The notes beneath the pieces were generated by a model. It was not told where the DNA came from. It worked only from the letters and a program-made list of their open reading frames with translations, and made no database searches. A stretch of DNA of 8,347 bases from Desulfobacteraceae bacterium UBA5852 (GTDB lineage: Bacteria > Desulfobacterota > Desulfobacteria > Desulfobacterales > UBA5852), in assembly GCA_002432195.1 (NCBI GenBank), contig DJGG01000293.1, forward strand, positions 1,562 to 9,908. The letters run 5' to 3'. Both the position numbers and the translations under genes were made by a program. Shown here in pieces: positions 1-6,451 of this stretch. How positions within the stretch are numbered: the stretch's first letter is position 1; every line of letters begins with the position of its first letter.

Positions 1-9
1 GAGGCGCAG

Positions 10-27
10 TTTATCCACAGGCTGCTA
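10..27. repeat. Partial copy (one arm) of the DnaA-box palindromic repeat
   Basis: This 18-bp stretch matches the right arm of the complete palindrome at 3055-3072 with a single difference (T for G at position 23), and the match continues into the following AC. The flanking GCAG before it also resembles the GCCG before the other copy. It contains a perfect consensus DnaA box, TTATCCACA, at 11-19. The left arm would lie upstream of the window, so this is probably a truncated view of a second full copy. Function unknown; a REP- or MITE-like dispersed repeat is the simplest reading. Confidence 0.6.
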
Positions 28-94
28 ACCCCCGCCCGCGGACGTCGGGCCCGTCGGACGGGTTCACCCGATTGGCGAAGATAAGGAGGGCACC

Positions 95-724
95 ATGAAG
101 AAATCCCTGATGAACTACGAAACCTTGTTGAAGCTGACCCAGCGCATTTCCATGTCCCGGGAGTTCGATGAAATCGCGCTCCTGACGGTCACCGGGGTTC
201 GCGATGCCTTGCAGTGCAAGGGATGCGCGCTGTTCCTGGTGAACCCCAAGACCCAGGAGCTGGAGCTGGCGGCGTCCACGGGCCTGAGCCAGGAGTATCT
301 CGACAAGGGACCCATCAGCGCCATGCGCTCCATCGCCGAGGCCCTCAAGGAGGGCCCCGTGGCCGTCACCGATGTGGGCGACGATCCGCGCATCCAATAC
401 CCCCGCGAAGCCCTGGCCGAAGGCATCGCCTCCATCCTCGCGGTGCCCATCCGTACCCATGAAGAGCCCATCGGCGCGCTGCGGATCTATACCGCCGAGC
501 GCTGGGAACACACCCTGGAGGATGTCAACTTCGCCCAGGCCGTGGCCCAGATCGCCGGCATGGCCATTGAAATGGCCCGCCTCTACCGCGGCCTGAAGAG
601 CAGCATCGAAATCCTCAAGGCCTCGCGCGATCTGCGCCGGGTGGGGACCAAGCGCTGGACGCCTTACGAGGGAGTGCCCCACAGCGCCGGCAAGCTCCAC
701 GGCGGCGGCGAGCCGAGCTACTGA
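95..724 (+). CDS. Small stand-alone GAF-domain protein
   Basis: A 209-residue cytoplasmic protein made almost entirely of one GAF domain (about residues 10-165), followed by a short charged tail rich in Gly, Pro and Lys. Family-like blocks are KGCALFLV (42-49), GLSQEYLDKGPI (63-74), DPRIQYPREA (97-106), GIASILAVPI (110-119) and GALRIYT (127-133). This wording fits small GAF proteins common in sulfate-reducing and related bacteria, which bind small ligands or act as signalling modules; no kinase, cyclase or DNA-binding domain is attached, so its output is unknown. A CxxC pair (C41, C44) might be redox-active, but C44 sits where this family often has Cys. The start is supported by AAGGAGG at 83-89, five bases before the ATG. 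There is no signal peptide or membrane segment. It is followed by a 350-bp gene-free gap, so it is probably transcribed alone. Confidence 0.9.
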   Translation: MKKSLMNYETLLKLTQRISMSREFDEIALLTVTGVRDALQCKGCALFLVNPKTQELELAASTGLSQEYLDKGPISAMRSIAEALKEGPVAVTDVGDDPRIQYPREALAEGIASILAVPIRTHEEPIGALRIYTAERWEHTLEDVNFAQAVAQIAGMAIEMARLYRGLKSSIEILKASRDLRRVGTKRWTPYEGVPHSAGKLHGGGEPSY

Positions 725-806
725 GCGGCCTGCCCCCGCCCGGCACGGGAGCCCTGGGCCTGAAAAGCGGCCGGCCACCCGGTGAATCCCATCGCATACC
801 CCTGCC

Positions 807-841
807 GCCCGTGGACCCCGGGAAGCCTTGCGTCCACGGGC
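807..841. repeat. Inverted repeat, 10-bp perfect stem, 15-base loop
   Basis: GCCCGTGGAC (807-816) pairs exactly with GTCCACGGGC (832-841) around a 15-base loop. It lies 83 bases after the GAF stop. There is no T-run after it on either strand, so it is not a classical intrinsic terminator, though it could end or stabilise the GAF transcript. Confidence 0.5.
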
Positions 842-906
842 ATGCGGCCGCCTCCCCCGGTCCCCGGGCTTGCCGGCCGGCCCGCGCTGCCCACGGGGGC
901 ACAGGC

Positions 907-920
907 TGGAAAGCTTTCCA
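907..920. promoter_or_regulatory. Perfect 14-bp palindrome, operator-like
   Basis: TGGAAAGCTTTCCA is fully self-complementary with no central gap, the form expected of a dimeric repressor site rather than an RNA hairpin. It lies just before a possible -10 element (TACGAT, 933-938) and about 155 bases upstream of the preferred start of the membrane-anchored protein at 1075. The cognate regulator is unknown. Confidence 0.3.
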
Positions 921-1074
921 AATGTGGCGGAATACGATAGAGTGTCCGCGCATGACGGGTATCCCGGGGCGCTGGCCGGCAGCACCGGCGGGACGCCCCT
1001 GGCCGGCCCCGAACCGCCCGGACCCATACCCAAGGCGGCGGCCGGACGCTTCCACCAACCTGACGATGCCCCCG

Positions 1075-1815
1075 ATGGCCATACCTCTACAGCGCAAATG
1101 GTTTGTCATCCCCATCGCCGCCGCCATCGTGGTGACGGGTGCCCTGGCACTGATCCTCAGCCAACCCGGCCAGGACCTGAATTTTACGGCCCCACCCACC
1201 AACGGCCAAGCGGACACGGGCTTCACCTTCCTCGACGTGGGCGCCCATGCGGTGCTCGACGCCGCCTTGCGCCGGCGCCTGGAAGACCGTTTGGGTTCCG
1301 AAGCCATCGCCTTTCGCACCCCCGTGGACCTGCGCTTCACTTTTCGGGAGCTGCTCCCCGCCCACTGGCCCCACCTGGCCGCCCTTGACGATCAGTTGAA
1401 CCCGCCGCTGGGGGAGCGCCGCGAGCACCACACCATCAAGCTCATGTACCGCCGGGCGGCCCAGCGCAACCCCGCGCTGGAGTATGTCGAAATGCTCTTC
1501 TCCAATTTCGACGGCCGGCCGCTGACCCACTACGTGAAGGCCGGCCCTGCGGGCAGCGACATTCTGGCCGAATTGGAGAAGAAATACGGACCTCCGGACG
1601 ATCTCCCCGCCCCGGCCGGCGTCTCCCGCGCATCGGCTTGGCGCCGGGAAGACGACCTGCTGGTGGCGATCGCCGCGGTGGACAAGGCCGGACGGCCGAC
1701 CTACCATTTCATCTTCTATTTTGTGGAAAACCTTCGGACCCTGGTGGCCCGTGAGCTGGCCGAAGAGGAGGCGCAGCGCAAGGCGCGCCGGGAAGCCGGG
1801 CGCGCGGTTTTCTGA
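1075..1815 (+). CDS. Unrecognised membrane-anchored protein, probably periplasmic domain
   Basis: A 246-residue protein I cannot assign to a family. A basic N-terminus (QRKW) precedes one hydrophobic segment at about residues 10-28, suggesting an uncleaved anchor, followed by a roughly 215-residue soluble part predicted outside the cytoplasm. Visible blocks are DVGAHAVLDAALRRRLEDRLG (about 54-74), EYVEMLFSNFDGRPLTHY (136-153), LEKKYGPP (167-174), GRPTYHFIFYFVENLRTLV (206-224) and a charged helix (225-243). The start is uncertain: ATG 1075 and ATG 1066 both put the anchor near the N-terminus but lack a clear Shine-Dalgarno. ATG 952 would add a Pro/Arg-rich stretch that looks non-coding. Third-position GC and natural amino-acid composition downstream support real coding. 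No catalytic motif or cysteine pair is evident. The next gene, usp, is 219 bases downstream and has its own ribosome site. Confidence 0.75.
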   Translation: MAIPLQRKWFVIPIAAAIVVTGALALILSQPGQDLNFTAPPTNGQADTGFTFLDVGAHAVLDAALRRRLEDRLGSEAIAFRTPVDLRFTFRELLPAHWPHLAALDDQLNPPLGERREHHTIKLMYRRAAQRNPALEYVEMLFSNFDGRPLTHYVKAGPAGSDILAELEKKYGPPDDLPAPAGVSRASAWRREDDLLVAIAAVDKAGRPTYHFIFYFVENLRTLVARELAEEEAQRKARREAGRAVF

Positions 1816-1816
1816 A

Positions 1817-1830
1817 CGCCCGGAGGGGCG
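1817..1830 (+). other. Small hairpin directly after the stop of the membrane protein gene
   Basis: CGCCC (1817-1821) pairs with GGGCG (1826-1830) around a 4-base loop starting one base after the stop codon; a second short stem, GCGG-TAT-CCGC, follows at about 1831-1841. GC-rich and without a T-run, so only a weak candidate for transcript termination. The rest of 1831-2018 shows nothing I can assign. Confidence 0.25.
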
Positions 1831-2034
1831 GCGGTATCCGCGCTCCGCGACCCCGCGCCGATCCAGCCCCGGCAGGCTGTTGGAAAACCGGCATCCGGCC
1901 GCAGGGCATGGGGCCGCCGACCCAGGGCCCGGTCGGCGGAAACCACACCGTGCCCGTTCGCGCCGGATTCCGCCTGGCCGCCGGAAGCGATTCCATCCAG
2001 GGGCGCTTGCCCCGCAACCGGGAGGCTGAATCCG

Positions 2035-2964
2035 ATGGACCGCAAAATCCTGATCGCCGTCGACCACTCGCCGGCGGCCAGCAAAGCCATGCAGTATGTC
2101 GGCGCGTTGGCCCCCACGGTCGCCAACCTCCACGTCACGCTGCTCCACATCCAGCCGGCGCTCTCCCAATACCTCACCGAGGAGGCCAAGCACGACCCCG
2201 CAGCCCGGCAGGAGATGGAGACCCTCATGCGCCAGAACGCGGAGGATTCGGGCCAACTGCTGGCGGACTGCCGCCTCCGGATGGCCCGCTGGGGCCCGCA
2301 ACCCGAACGCATCCAGGTGGTCAGCCTCCCCCGCCGGCAGGACCTGGCCAAGGACATCCTGGACTACGCCCAGGTCCAGCGGCAGGATGCCATCGTCGCC
2401 GGCCGCCGCGGGCTGTCGCGGCTGCAATCGGCCCTCATGGGCAGCACCACCGCCAACCTGATGGACCATTCCTCCCTGCTGCCCCTATGGGTGGTCGACG
2501 GGGAAGTGGCCTCGGAGCGGATTCTGGTGGCCGTGGACGGTTCGGAAAGCTCCCTGCGGGCCGTGGACCACCTGGGTTTCATCTTCCACGGTTGCCCGGG
2601 CGTACGCTTCGATCTCTTCCACGTGATCCCCCGGCTGAGCGAAACCTGCGTCATCGATCCCCAGGGCGCGCGCACCAAGCTGGACAAACTCGGTGAGCGG
2701 GGCGCCCGGCACTGCGTGGATCATTTCTACAGCCGGGCCATGGAGCGCTTCGCGGCCGCGGGGATTGCCGGGGACCAGGTCCGGCTCACCATCGCTCCCC
2801 GTATGCGCGCGGCGGGCCCGGGCATCATCGCCCAGGCCCGCAAGGAGGGCTACGGGACCCTCGTCATCGGCCGCCGGGGCCTGAGCCCGTCCTTTTTTAC
2901 CGGCAGCGTTTCCCGCTACGTCATCAACCATGCCAGCAACATGGCCCTTTGGGTGGTTCCCTGA
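2035..2964 (+). CDS. Tandem-domain universal stress protein (UspA family)
   Basis: A 309-residue cytoplasmic protein with two UspA folds: domain 1 at about residues 1-155 (KILIAVDHS at 4-12) and domain 2 at about 161-309 (RILVAVDGS at 162-170). Each ends with the nucleotide-binding signature. Domain 1 has G123-x2-G126-x9-G136-S137, matching the ATP-binding class. Domain 2 has G279-x2-G282-x7-G290-S291, two residues shorter than usual in the loop before the phosphate-binding glycine, so its nucleotide binding may differ. Family members bind ATP and help survival under starvation or energy stress, mostly by undefined mechanisms. The start is supported by GGGAGG at 2020-2025, nine bases before the ATG. 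It lies upstream of phoB in the same direction, but a 229-base gap with a large palindrome separates them, so joint transcription is unlikely. It has no signal peptide or membrane segment. Confidence 0.92.
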   Translation: MDRKILIAVDHSPAASKAMQYVGALAPTVANLHVTLLHIQPALSQYLTEEAKHDPAARQEMETLMRQNAEDSGQLLADCRLRMARWGPQPERIQVVSLPRRQDLAKDILDYAQVQRQDAIVAGRRGLSRLQSALMGSTTANLMDHSSLLPLWVVDGEVASERILVAVDGSESSLRAVDHLGFIFHGCPGVRFDLFHVIPRLSETCVIDPQGARTKLDKLGERGARHCVDHFYSRAMERFAAAGIAGDQVRLTIAPRMRAAGPGIIAQARKEGYGTLVIGRRGLSPSFFTGSVSRYVINHASNMALWVVP

Positions 2965-2994
2965 CCGCCGAAGTGAGGCGCGGGCCGGGAGGCC

Positions 2995-3072
2995 TAGCAG
3001 GCTGTGGATAAAAGCGTATGGGGTCGCAAGGCCGCCTTTCGACCCGGGACGCCGTTTATCCACAGGCGGCTA
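2995..3072. repeat. 78-bp imperfect palindrome with a DnaA box in each arm
   Basis: Outer arms at 2995-3012 and 3055-3072 pair as TAGC-nnn-CTGTGGATAAA against its complement (15 of 18 positions). Inner stems follow: GCGT (3014-3017)/ACGC (3049-3052), GGGTCG (3021-3026)/CGACCC (3040-3045) and AAGG (3028-3031)/CCTT (3035-3038), around a 3-base loop. Almost the whole element can therefore fold as one hairpin or cruciform. Perfect consensus DnaA boxes (TTATCCACA) lie at 3003-3011 (minus) and 3056-3064 (plus). One further arm occurs at 10-27. It sits 31 bases after the usp stop and may also terminate that transcript. A REP- or MITE-like repeat is most likely. Confidence 0.75.
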
Positions 3073-3182
3073 ACGGGAATCTAACCGATGCGGCCCAACC
3101 TGGGACCTGACGCCGGAACCCGGACGCAACGCCCGGCGCCGCACGTTCCGCACACCTGCATCCCAACACCGCCCCAGCGACC

Positions 3183-3186
3183 GGAG
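3183..3186 (+). promoter_or_regulatory. Ribosome binding site that decides the phoB start
   Basis: GGAG lies one base before an in-frame ATG at 3188 but seven bases before the second in-frame ATG at 3194. Normal spacing favours 3194, giving a protein that begins MAREKLLIVDDEED, typical of PhoB. Confidence 0.6.
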
Positions 3187-3193
3187 CATGGAC

Positions 3194-3886
3194 ATGGCCA
3201 GGGAAAAACTGCTGATCGTCGATGACGAGGAAGACATCCTGGACCTGGTGCGGCACCACCTGAACCGCGAAGGCTATGAGGTTCATGTTGCCGCCTCGGG
3301 TGAGCAAGCCCTCCAGTTGGCCAGGTCCCGGCACTTCCATCTCATGGTGCTGGATCTCATGCTGCCGGGAATGGACGGGCTGGAAGTGGCCCGTCAGCTC
3401 AAAGGCGACGCCCGGACGCGCGCCCTGCCCATCGTCATGCTCACGGCCAAGGGGGAGGAGGCGGATGTGGTGGCCGGGCTGGAGCTGGGGGCCGACGATT
3501 ATGTCACCAAACCCTTCAGTCCGCGCATCCTGGTGGCCCGGATCCGCGCCGTGATCCGGCGCCGCGGGCTTGCGACCCCCGACGAAAACGCCCTCCTGGA
3601 CATCCACGGCATCTCCATCCACCCCGGCCGCCGCGAGGTCACCGTGGCGGGCCAGCCGGTGGATCTGACCTACACCGAATTCCAGGTCCTGAGCCTCCTC
3701 GCCCGTCGGCCCGGGTGGGTCTTCACCCGCTCCCAGATCGTGGACCTGGTGCGCGGGGACGACTACCCCGTGACGGACCGTTCCGTGGACGTGCAGATCG
3801 TCGGGTTGCGCCGGAAGCTCGGCGAATACGGCAAACTCGTGGAAACCGTGCGGGGCGTCGGCTACCGCATGCGGGAACGTCCATGA
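3194..3886 (+). CDS. phoB: Phosphate regulon response regulator PhoB (OmpR/PhoB family)
   Basis: A 230-residue cytoplasmic transcription factor. The receiver domain (about 4-120) has the acidic pair D10/D11, phosphoacceptor D54 within VLDLMLPGMDG, T84 and K106 (VTKPF). The C-terminal winged-helix DNA-binding domain (about 132-228) contains LTYTEFQVLSLLARRPG, the recognition-helix region around TDRSVDVQIVGLRRKLG, and the terminal VRGVGYRM hairpin. When phosphorylated by its kinase, a PhoB binds direct-repeat pho boxes and activates phosphate-scavenging genes. Its stop overlaps the start of the downstream kinase gene as ATGA, so the two are translationally coupled. The assignment as PhoB rather than another OmpR-type regulator rests on the PhoR-like partner and nearby phoU. 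A longer start at 3188 would add two residues. The Pro-/CA-rich leader 3073-3182 shows no strong -35/-10 pair. Confidence 0.88.
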   Translation: MAREKLLIVDDEEDILDLVRHHLNREGYEVHVAASGEQALQLARSRHFHLMVLDLMLPGMDGLEVARQLKGDARTRALPIVMLTAKGEEADVVAGLELGADDYVTKPFSPRILVARIRAVIRRRGLATPDENALLDIHGISIHPGRREVTVAGQPVDLTYTEFQVLSLLARRPGWVFTRSQIVDLVRGDDYPVTDRSVDVQIVGLRRKLGEYGKLVETVRGVGYRMRERP

Positions 3887-5664
3887 GAAAGCCCCGGCTG
3901 ATCTGGCAGGTCGTTCCGGCCTACCTCGCCATCACCCTCCTGTCCATCCTGGCGGCGGTCTGGTTCGCTTCCGCGACCCTCGAGCGCGTCTACCTGCACC
4001 AGGCCGTCGAGGACCTCCAGGCCCGGGCGCACCTGCTGGAAAACCGTATCCAACCTTACCTGCTCCACCTGGAGCCCACCCTGGTGGACACGATCTGCAA
4101 GGAGGCCGGGCGTTCCTCCGGCACCCGCTTCACCGTGGTGCTCACCGACGGCCGGGTGGCCGGCGACTCCCGCGAAGTCCCCCGCCTGATGGACAACCAC
4201 GCGGAGCGCCCCGAAATCCGCGAGGCGCTGAGCAACGGCCTGGGCACCACCGTGCGCTACAGTGCGACCCTGGATCTGCGCCTGCTTTACGTGGCCATCC
4301 CGGTCCAGCACGGGTCCGACATCCTGGGACTGATCCGCGCCTCCGTTCCGATTTCCTCCATCGATCAACAGATCCGGCGGGTACAGTTGCGCATGGCCGC
4401 GGGTGGCGGCGTCATCGCCGCCCTGGTAATTTTGGCGGCCCTGGTGGTGTCCCGCCGCCTATCACGGCCCATCCAGGAGCTCGTGCGGGGCGCCGAAGCC
4501 TTTGCCCGGGGGGAGTTGGGCCACCACCTCCCCCCGCCCGGCAACCAGGAACTGGACGCGCTGAGCACCGCCTTGAACCGCATGGCCGCCCAGCTCCACA
4601 ACCGCCTCCTGCACGTGGAGCACCAGCGCAATGAACTGGAAACCGTTCTCTCCAGCATGCGCGAAGGGGTGGTGGCCGTGGATCCCGCTGAACGGGTCAT
4701 CAGCATAAACGCCGCCGCCGCCGCGATGCTGGGCGGCGACCGCCTGCGCGCCGTGGGCCGCAGCTTCCCCGAGGTGGCCCGCAACCTGGCGTTCCAGCGC
4801 TTTCTCAAGCGCGCCCTGGCGGCCGGCGAACCCCTGGAGGAGGACGTGGCCGTCTACCGCGACGGGGAGTCCGTGCTCAACGTGCGCAGTTCGGTGATCC
4901 ACGGCGCCGACGGCTCCCGCCGGGGGATTCTCCTGGTGATGACGGATGTCAGCCGGCTGCGCCGCCTGGAGAACATGCGGCGGGACTTCGTGGCCAACGT
5001 CTCCCACGAAATCAAGACACCCCTTACGGCGATCAAGGGGTTCGTGGAGACCCTGCACACCGGATCCGTGGACACCCCCGAGGAATCCCAGCGCTTCCTG
5101 GGCATCATCATGCGGCACGTCGACCGCCTGGAGGCCATCGTGGACGACCTGCTGGCCCTCTCGCGCATCGAGCGAAACGACCAGCCGGAAGAACTGGATC
5201 GCCACGCGTTGCGCATCGGTGACCTGGTCCAGACCGCCATCCAGGTCTGCCAGGCCAAGGCCGCCGACAAGGGGATCGCCTTCCGCCCGGAGGGCGAACT
5301 GGATCGGATCGTCTTCGCCGACGCCCCGCTGCTGGAGCAGGCGATCGTCAATCTCCTGGACAACGCCGTCAAATACAGCGGGCCCCACGGCCAGGTGCAC
5401 ATCACCGTGGAGCACGACGACGGAACCCTGCGGCTGCACATCCAGGACCACGGGGTGGGGATCGCCAAGGCCCACCTGCCGCGGCTCTTCGAGCGCTTCT
5501 ACCGGGTGGACAAGGCGCGCAGCCGGTCCATGGGCGGCACCGGCCTGGGCCTGGCCATCGTCAAGCACATCGTCCAGGCCCACGGCGGCCAGGTGAGCGT
5601 CACCAGCGCCCCCGGCGAGGGGAGCACGTTTACCATCCACCTGCCCCTGCCGGACGGTGCCTGA
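3883..5664 (+). CDS. phoR: Phosphate regulon sensor histidine kinase PhoR
   Basis: A 593-residue inner-membrane kinase. Order: transmembrane helix 1 (about 9-29), extracytoplasmic sensor domain (about 30-167, with the PAS/Cache-like stretch TRFTVVLTDGRVAGDSRE at 81-98), transmembrane helix 2 (172-190), HAMP (190-242), PAS (about 250-355), HisKA with phosphoacceptor H375 in SHEIKTPLTAI, and HATPase with N-box N490/N494, G1 DHGVGI (522-527), F-box FERFYRVD and G2 GGTGLGLAIV (551-560). All catalytic motifs are intact. It autophosphorylates and passes phosphate to PhoB, with PhoU and Pst normally restraining it. The large extracytoplasmic domain resembles Bacillus-type PhoR rather than the E. coli form, which lacks one. 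The start ATG overlaps the phoB stop; upstream in-frame codons lie inside phoB and are ignored. Name confidence depends on the phoB/phoU context. Confidence 0.88.
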   Translation: MRKPRLIWQVVPAYLAITLLSILAAVWFASATLERVYLHQAVEDLQARAHLLENRIQPYLLHLEPTLVDTICKEAGRSSGTRFTVVLTDGRVAGDSREVPRLMDNHAERPEIREALSNGLGTTVRYSATLDLRLLYVAIPVQHGSDILGLIRASVPISSIDQQIRRVQLRMAAGGGVIAALVILAALVVSRRLSRPIQELVRGAEAFARGELGHHLPPPGNQELDALSTALNRMAAQLHNRLLHVEHQRNELETVLSSMREGVVAVDPAERVISINAAAAAMLGGDRLRAVGRSFPEVARNLAFQRFLKRALAAGEPLEEDVAVYRDGESVLNVRSSVIHGADGSRRGILLVMTDVSRLRRLENMRRDFVANVSHEIKTPLTAIKGFVETLHTGSVDTPEESQRFLGIIMRHVDRLEAIVDDLLALSRIERNDQPEELDRHALRIGDLVQTAIQVCQAKAADKGIAFRPEGELDRIVFADAPLLEQAIVNLLDNAVKYSGPHGQVHITVEHDDGTLRLHIQDHGVGIAKAHLPRLFERFYRVDKARSRSMGGTGLGLAIVKHIVQAHGGQVSVTSAPGEGSTFTIHLPLPDGA

Positions 5665-5864
5665 CCGCAAGGCCCCGATGGGCTCTGGCGGTCGGCCATC
5701 CGCCGCAAGCCGCTAAGCGGAAATCGGCCTGGGGCGCGGGTCATCCAAGCGTGGCATACCGGTCGCTCCCGTGGTCTTAGTCCGACAGGGGTGGGGGATG
5801 GGCCAGCCGTCAAGGCCTCGCAGGGCATTGGCGGCCGGTGTCGAACAGCTGAAACCTGGAAATG

Positions 5865-6257
5865 TCAGGATGCAACGGCGGCGCGAATGAACTTGACCCC
5901 AACGCCGGCGGGAGTCACGCGGACGATCTTGCCGCGCACCTTGATGGGATCGTTGTTGCGGGCGGGGGTGAAATTCAGCAGGATTTCCTGGCCCACCAGA
6001 AAAGGCTCCCGGGTCTCGATGAACACCCCCGATGGGCTTATGTTCTGAATGATATCGCGATAGGCGCGGTCATGGGTGGCGTAGTAGACGGTCAGGTTCG
6101 TCCTGGTCCGCTCGTGTTTGCGTTTTTGGTGGACCAGCTTCTTCTCCAGTTCCTGCAGCAGTTGCTGCTGCTCCTCGTCGGTCATTTCGGTGATCAATTC
6201 GAACAGGCGAAAAGTGATATCCGAGGGGGCCTCGGGCTCGCGGTCGTCCTCCTCCAT
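5865..6257 (-). CDS. PilZ-domain protein, probable c-di-GMP receptor
   Basis: A 130-residue soluble protein. An acidic N-terminus is followed by a helical, Glu/Gln-rich segment (about 14-45, FRLFELITEMTDEEQ onward) that may form a coiled coil, then a PilZ barrel (about 46-126). Both c-di-GMP-binding motifs are present: RxxxR as R46-KHE-R50, and N/DxSxxG as N72-I-S74-P-S-G77. PilZ proteins bind c-di-GMP and act as adaptors for motility, adhesion or exopolysaccharide control; the target cannot be read from the sequence. The start is supported by GGGGAGG on the minus strand (plus 6266-6272), eight bases from the ATG. It faces phoR tail-to-tail with about 200 bp between stops and is divergent from phoU. 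The stretch 5668-5864 holds only short GC-rich stems (for example 5687-5691/5700-5704) and no U-tract terminator. Confidence 0.9.
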   Translation of the reverse strand: MEEDDREPEAPSDITFRLFELITEMTDEEQQQLLQELEKKLVHQKRKHERTRTNLTVYYATHDRAYRDIIQNISPSGVFIETREPFLVGQEILLNFTPARNNDPIKVRGKIVRVTPAGVGVKFIRAAVAS

Positions 6258-6451
6258 GGCGTCTGCCTCCCCTGTTGCGGTGATTCAAGGTCCAGAGAGC
6301 GCGAATGCGACCGGGTCCATGATTCCTCCCCCCGATTCCACATCCGGAGGATGTCCGGAAGCCTGGGCACGGGGACGCCCTCCGGATCGCCGCTGTATAA
6401 CCGCAGGTCGCGCCCGATGTCAAAGAAAAAGCCGTCGGTTTCCCACGGCAT
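6194..6451 (-). CDS. Doubtful small ORF upstream of pilZ, possibly frameshifted
   Basis: An 85-codon minus-strand ORF (or 91 from GTG at 6469). Its first 45 or so residues, starting MPWETDGFFFDIGRDLRLYS, look protein-like: third-position GC is highest and second-position GC lowest, the usual coding pattern in GC-rich genomes. After about position 6334 the translation becomes Ser/Arg/Pro-rich and runs into pilZ in another frame, so the tail is unlikely to be real. A run of six G (minus strand; plus 6328-6333) lies exactly at this break. One extra base there would join the sensible part to a frame ending DPVAFALSGP at the stop at 6285-6287. No good ribosome site precedes either start. I do not recognise the protein; it could be a small gene, a decayed remnant or chance. 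Confidence 0.25.
   Translation of the reverse strand: MPWETDGFFFDIGRDLRLYSGDPEGVPVPRLPDILRMWNRGEESWTRSHSRSLDLESPQQGRQTPWRRTTASPRPPRISLFACSN
6285..6320 (-). CDS. Possible 11-residue upstream ORF in the pilZ leader
   Basis: A mini-ORF, MDPVAFALSGP, has a strong Shine-Dalgarno (GGGGGGAGG on the minus strand, plus 6325-6333) four bases before its ATG. It stops 27 bases before the pilZ start. It could be a leader peptide, the downstream end of the frameshifted ORF starting at 6451, or a coincidence of a G-run with an ATG. Confidence 0.2.
   Translation of the reverse strand: MDPVAFALSGP

Larger units (their letters stand above)
725..1074. other. Gene-free region with two inverted repeats
   Basis: Between the GAF gene and the next convincing start. 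Plus-strand reading frames here give Pro/Arg/Gly-rich translations typical of non-coding GC-rich DNA. It holds a 10-bp stem at 807-816/832-841 and a perfect 14-bp palindrome at 907-920. An AT-richer patch at 907-940 includes TACGAT (933-938), a possible -10 element, but I find no matching -35 at a normal spacing. No U-tract terminator is visible after the GAF stop codon. Confidence 0.5.

Noticed and set aside
41..70. Hairpins before the GAF gene such as CGGG-TTCA-CCCG (59-70)
   Set aside because: Only four base pairs and several competing foldings; likely incidental to GC-rich sequence.
11..1033. A 340-codon minus-strand open frame opposite the GAF gene
   Set aside because: Shadow frame with no recognisable domain; the GAF frame has clear family motifs and a ribosome site.
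1872..1888. GCAGGCTGTTGGAAAAC as a third arm of the DnaA-box palindrome
   Set aside because: It resembles the left arm at 2998-3013 but lacks the TTATCCACA box and I find no partner arm nearby; too weak to claim.
1087..2469. A 460-codon minus-strand open frame spanning the membrane-protein and usp genes
   Set aside because: Antisense to two better-supported genes and crossing their intergenic gap; long stop-free antisense frames are expected at this GC content.
2995..3072. Replication origin based on DnaA boxes
   Set aside because: Only two boxes locally, no AT-rich unwinding region, and no dnaA, dnaN or gidA neighbours.
3109..3127. GACGC repeats upstream of phoB as a pho box
   Set aside because: Repeats are 14 bases apart rather than 11 and do not resemble a pho half-site.
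4462..5670. A 402-codon minus-strand open frame opposite phoR
   Set aside because: Lies wholly opposite intact kinase motifs; its His/Val/Gly/Asp-rich translation is the usual shadow of a GC-rich gene.
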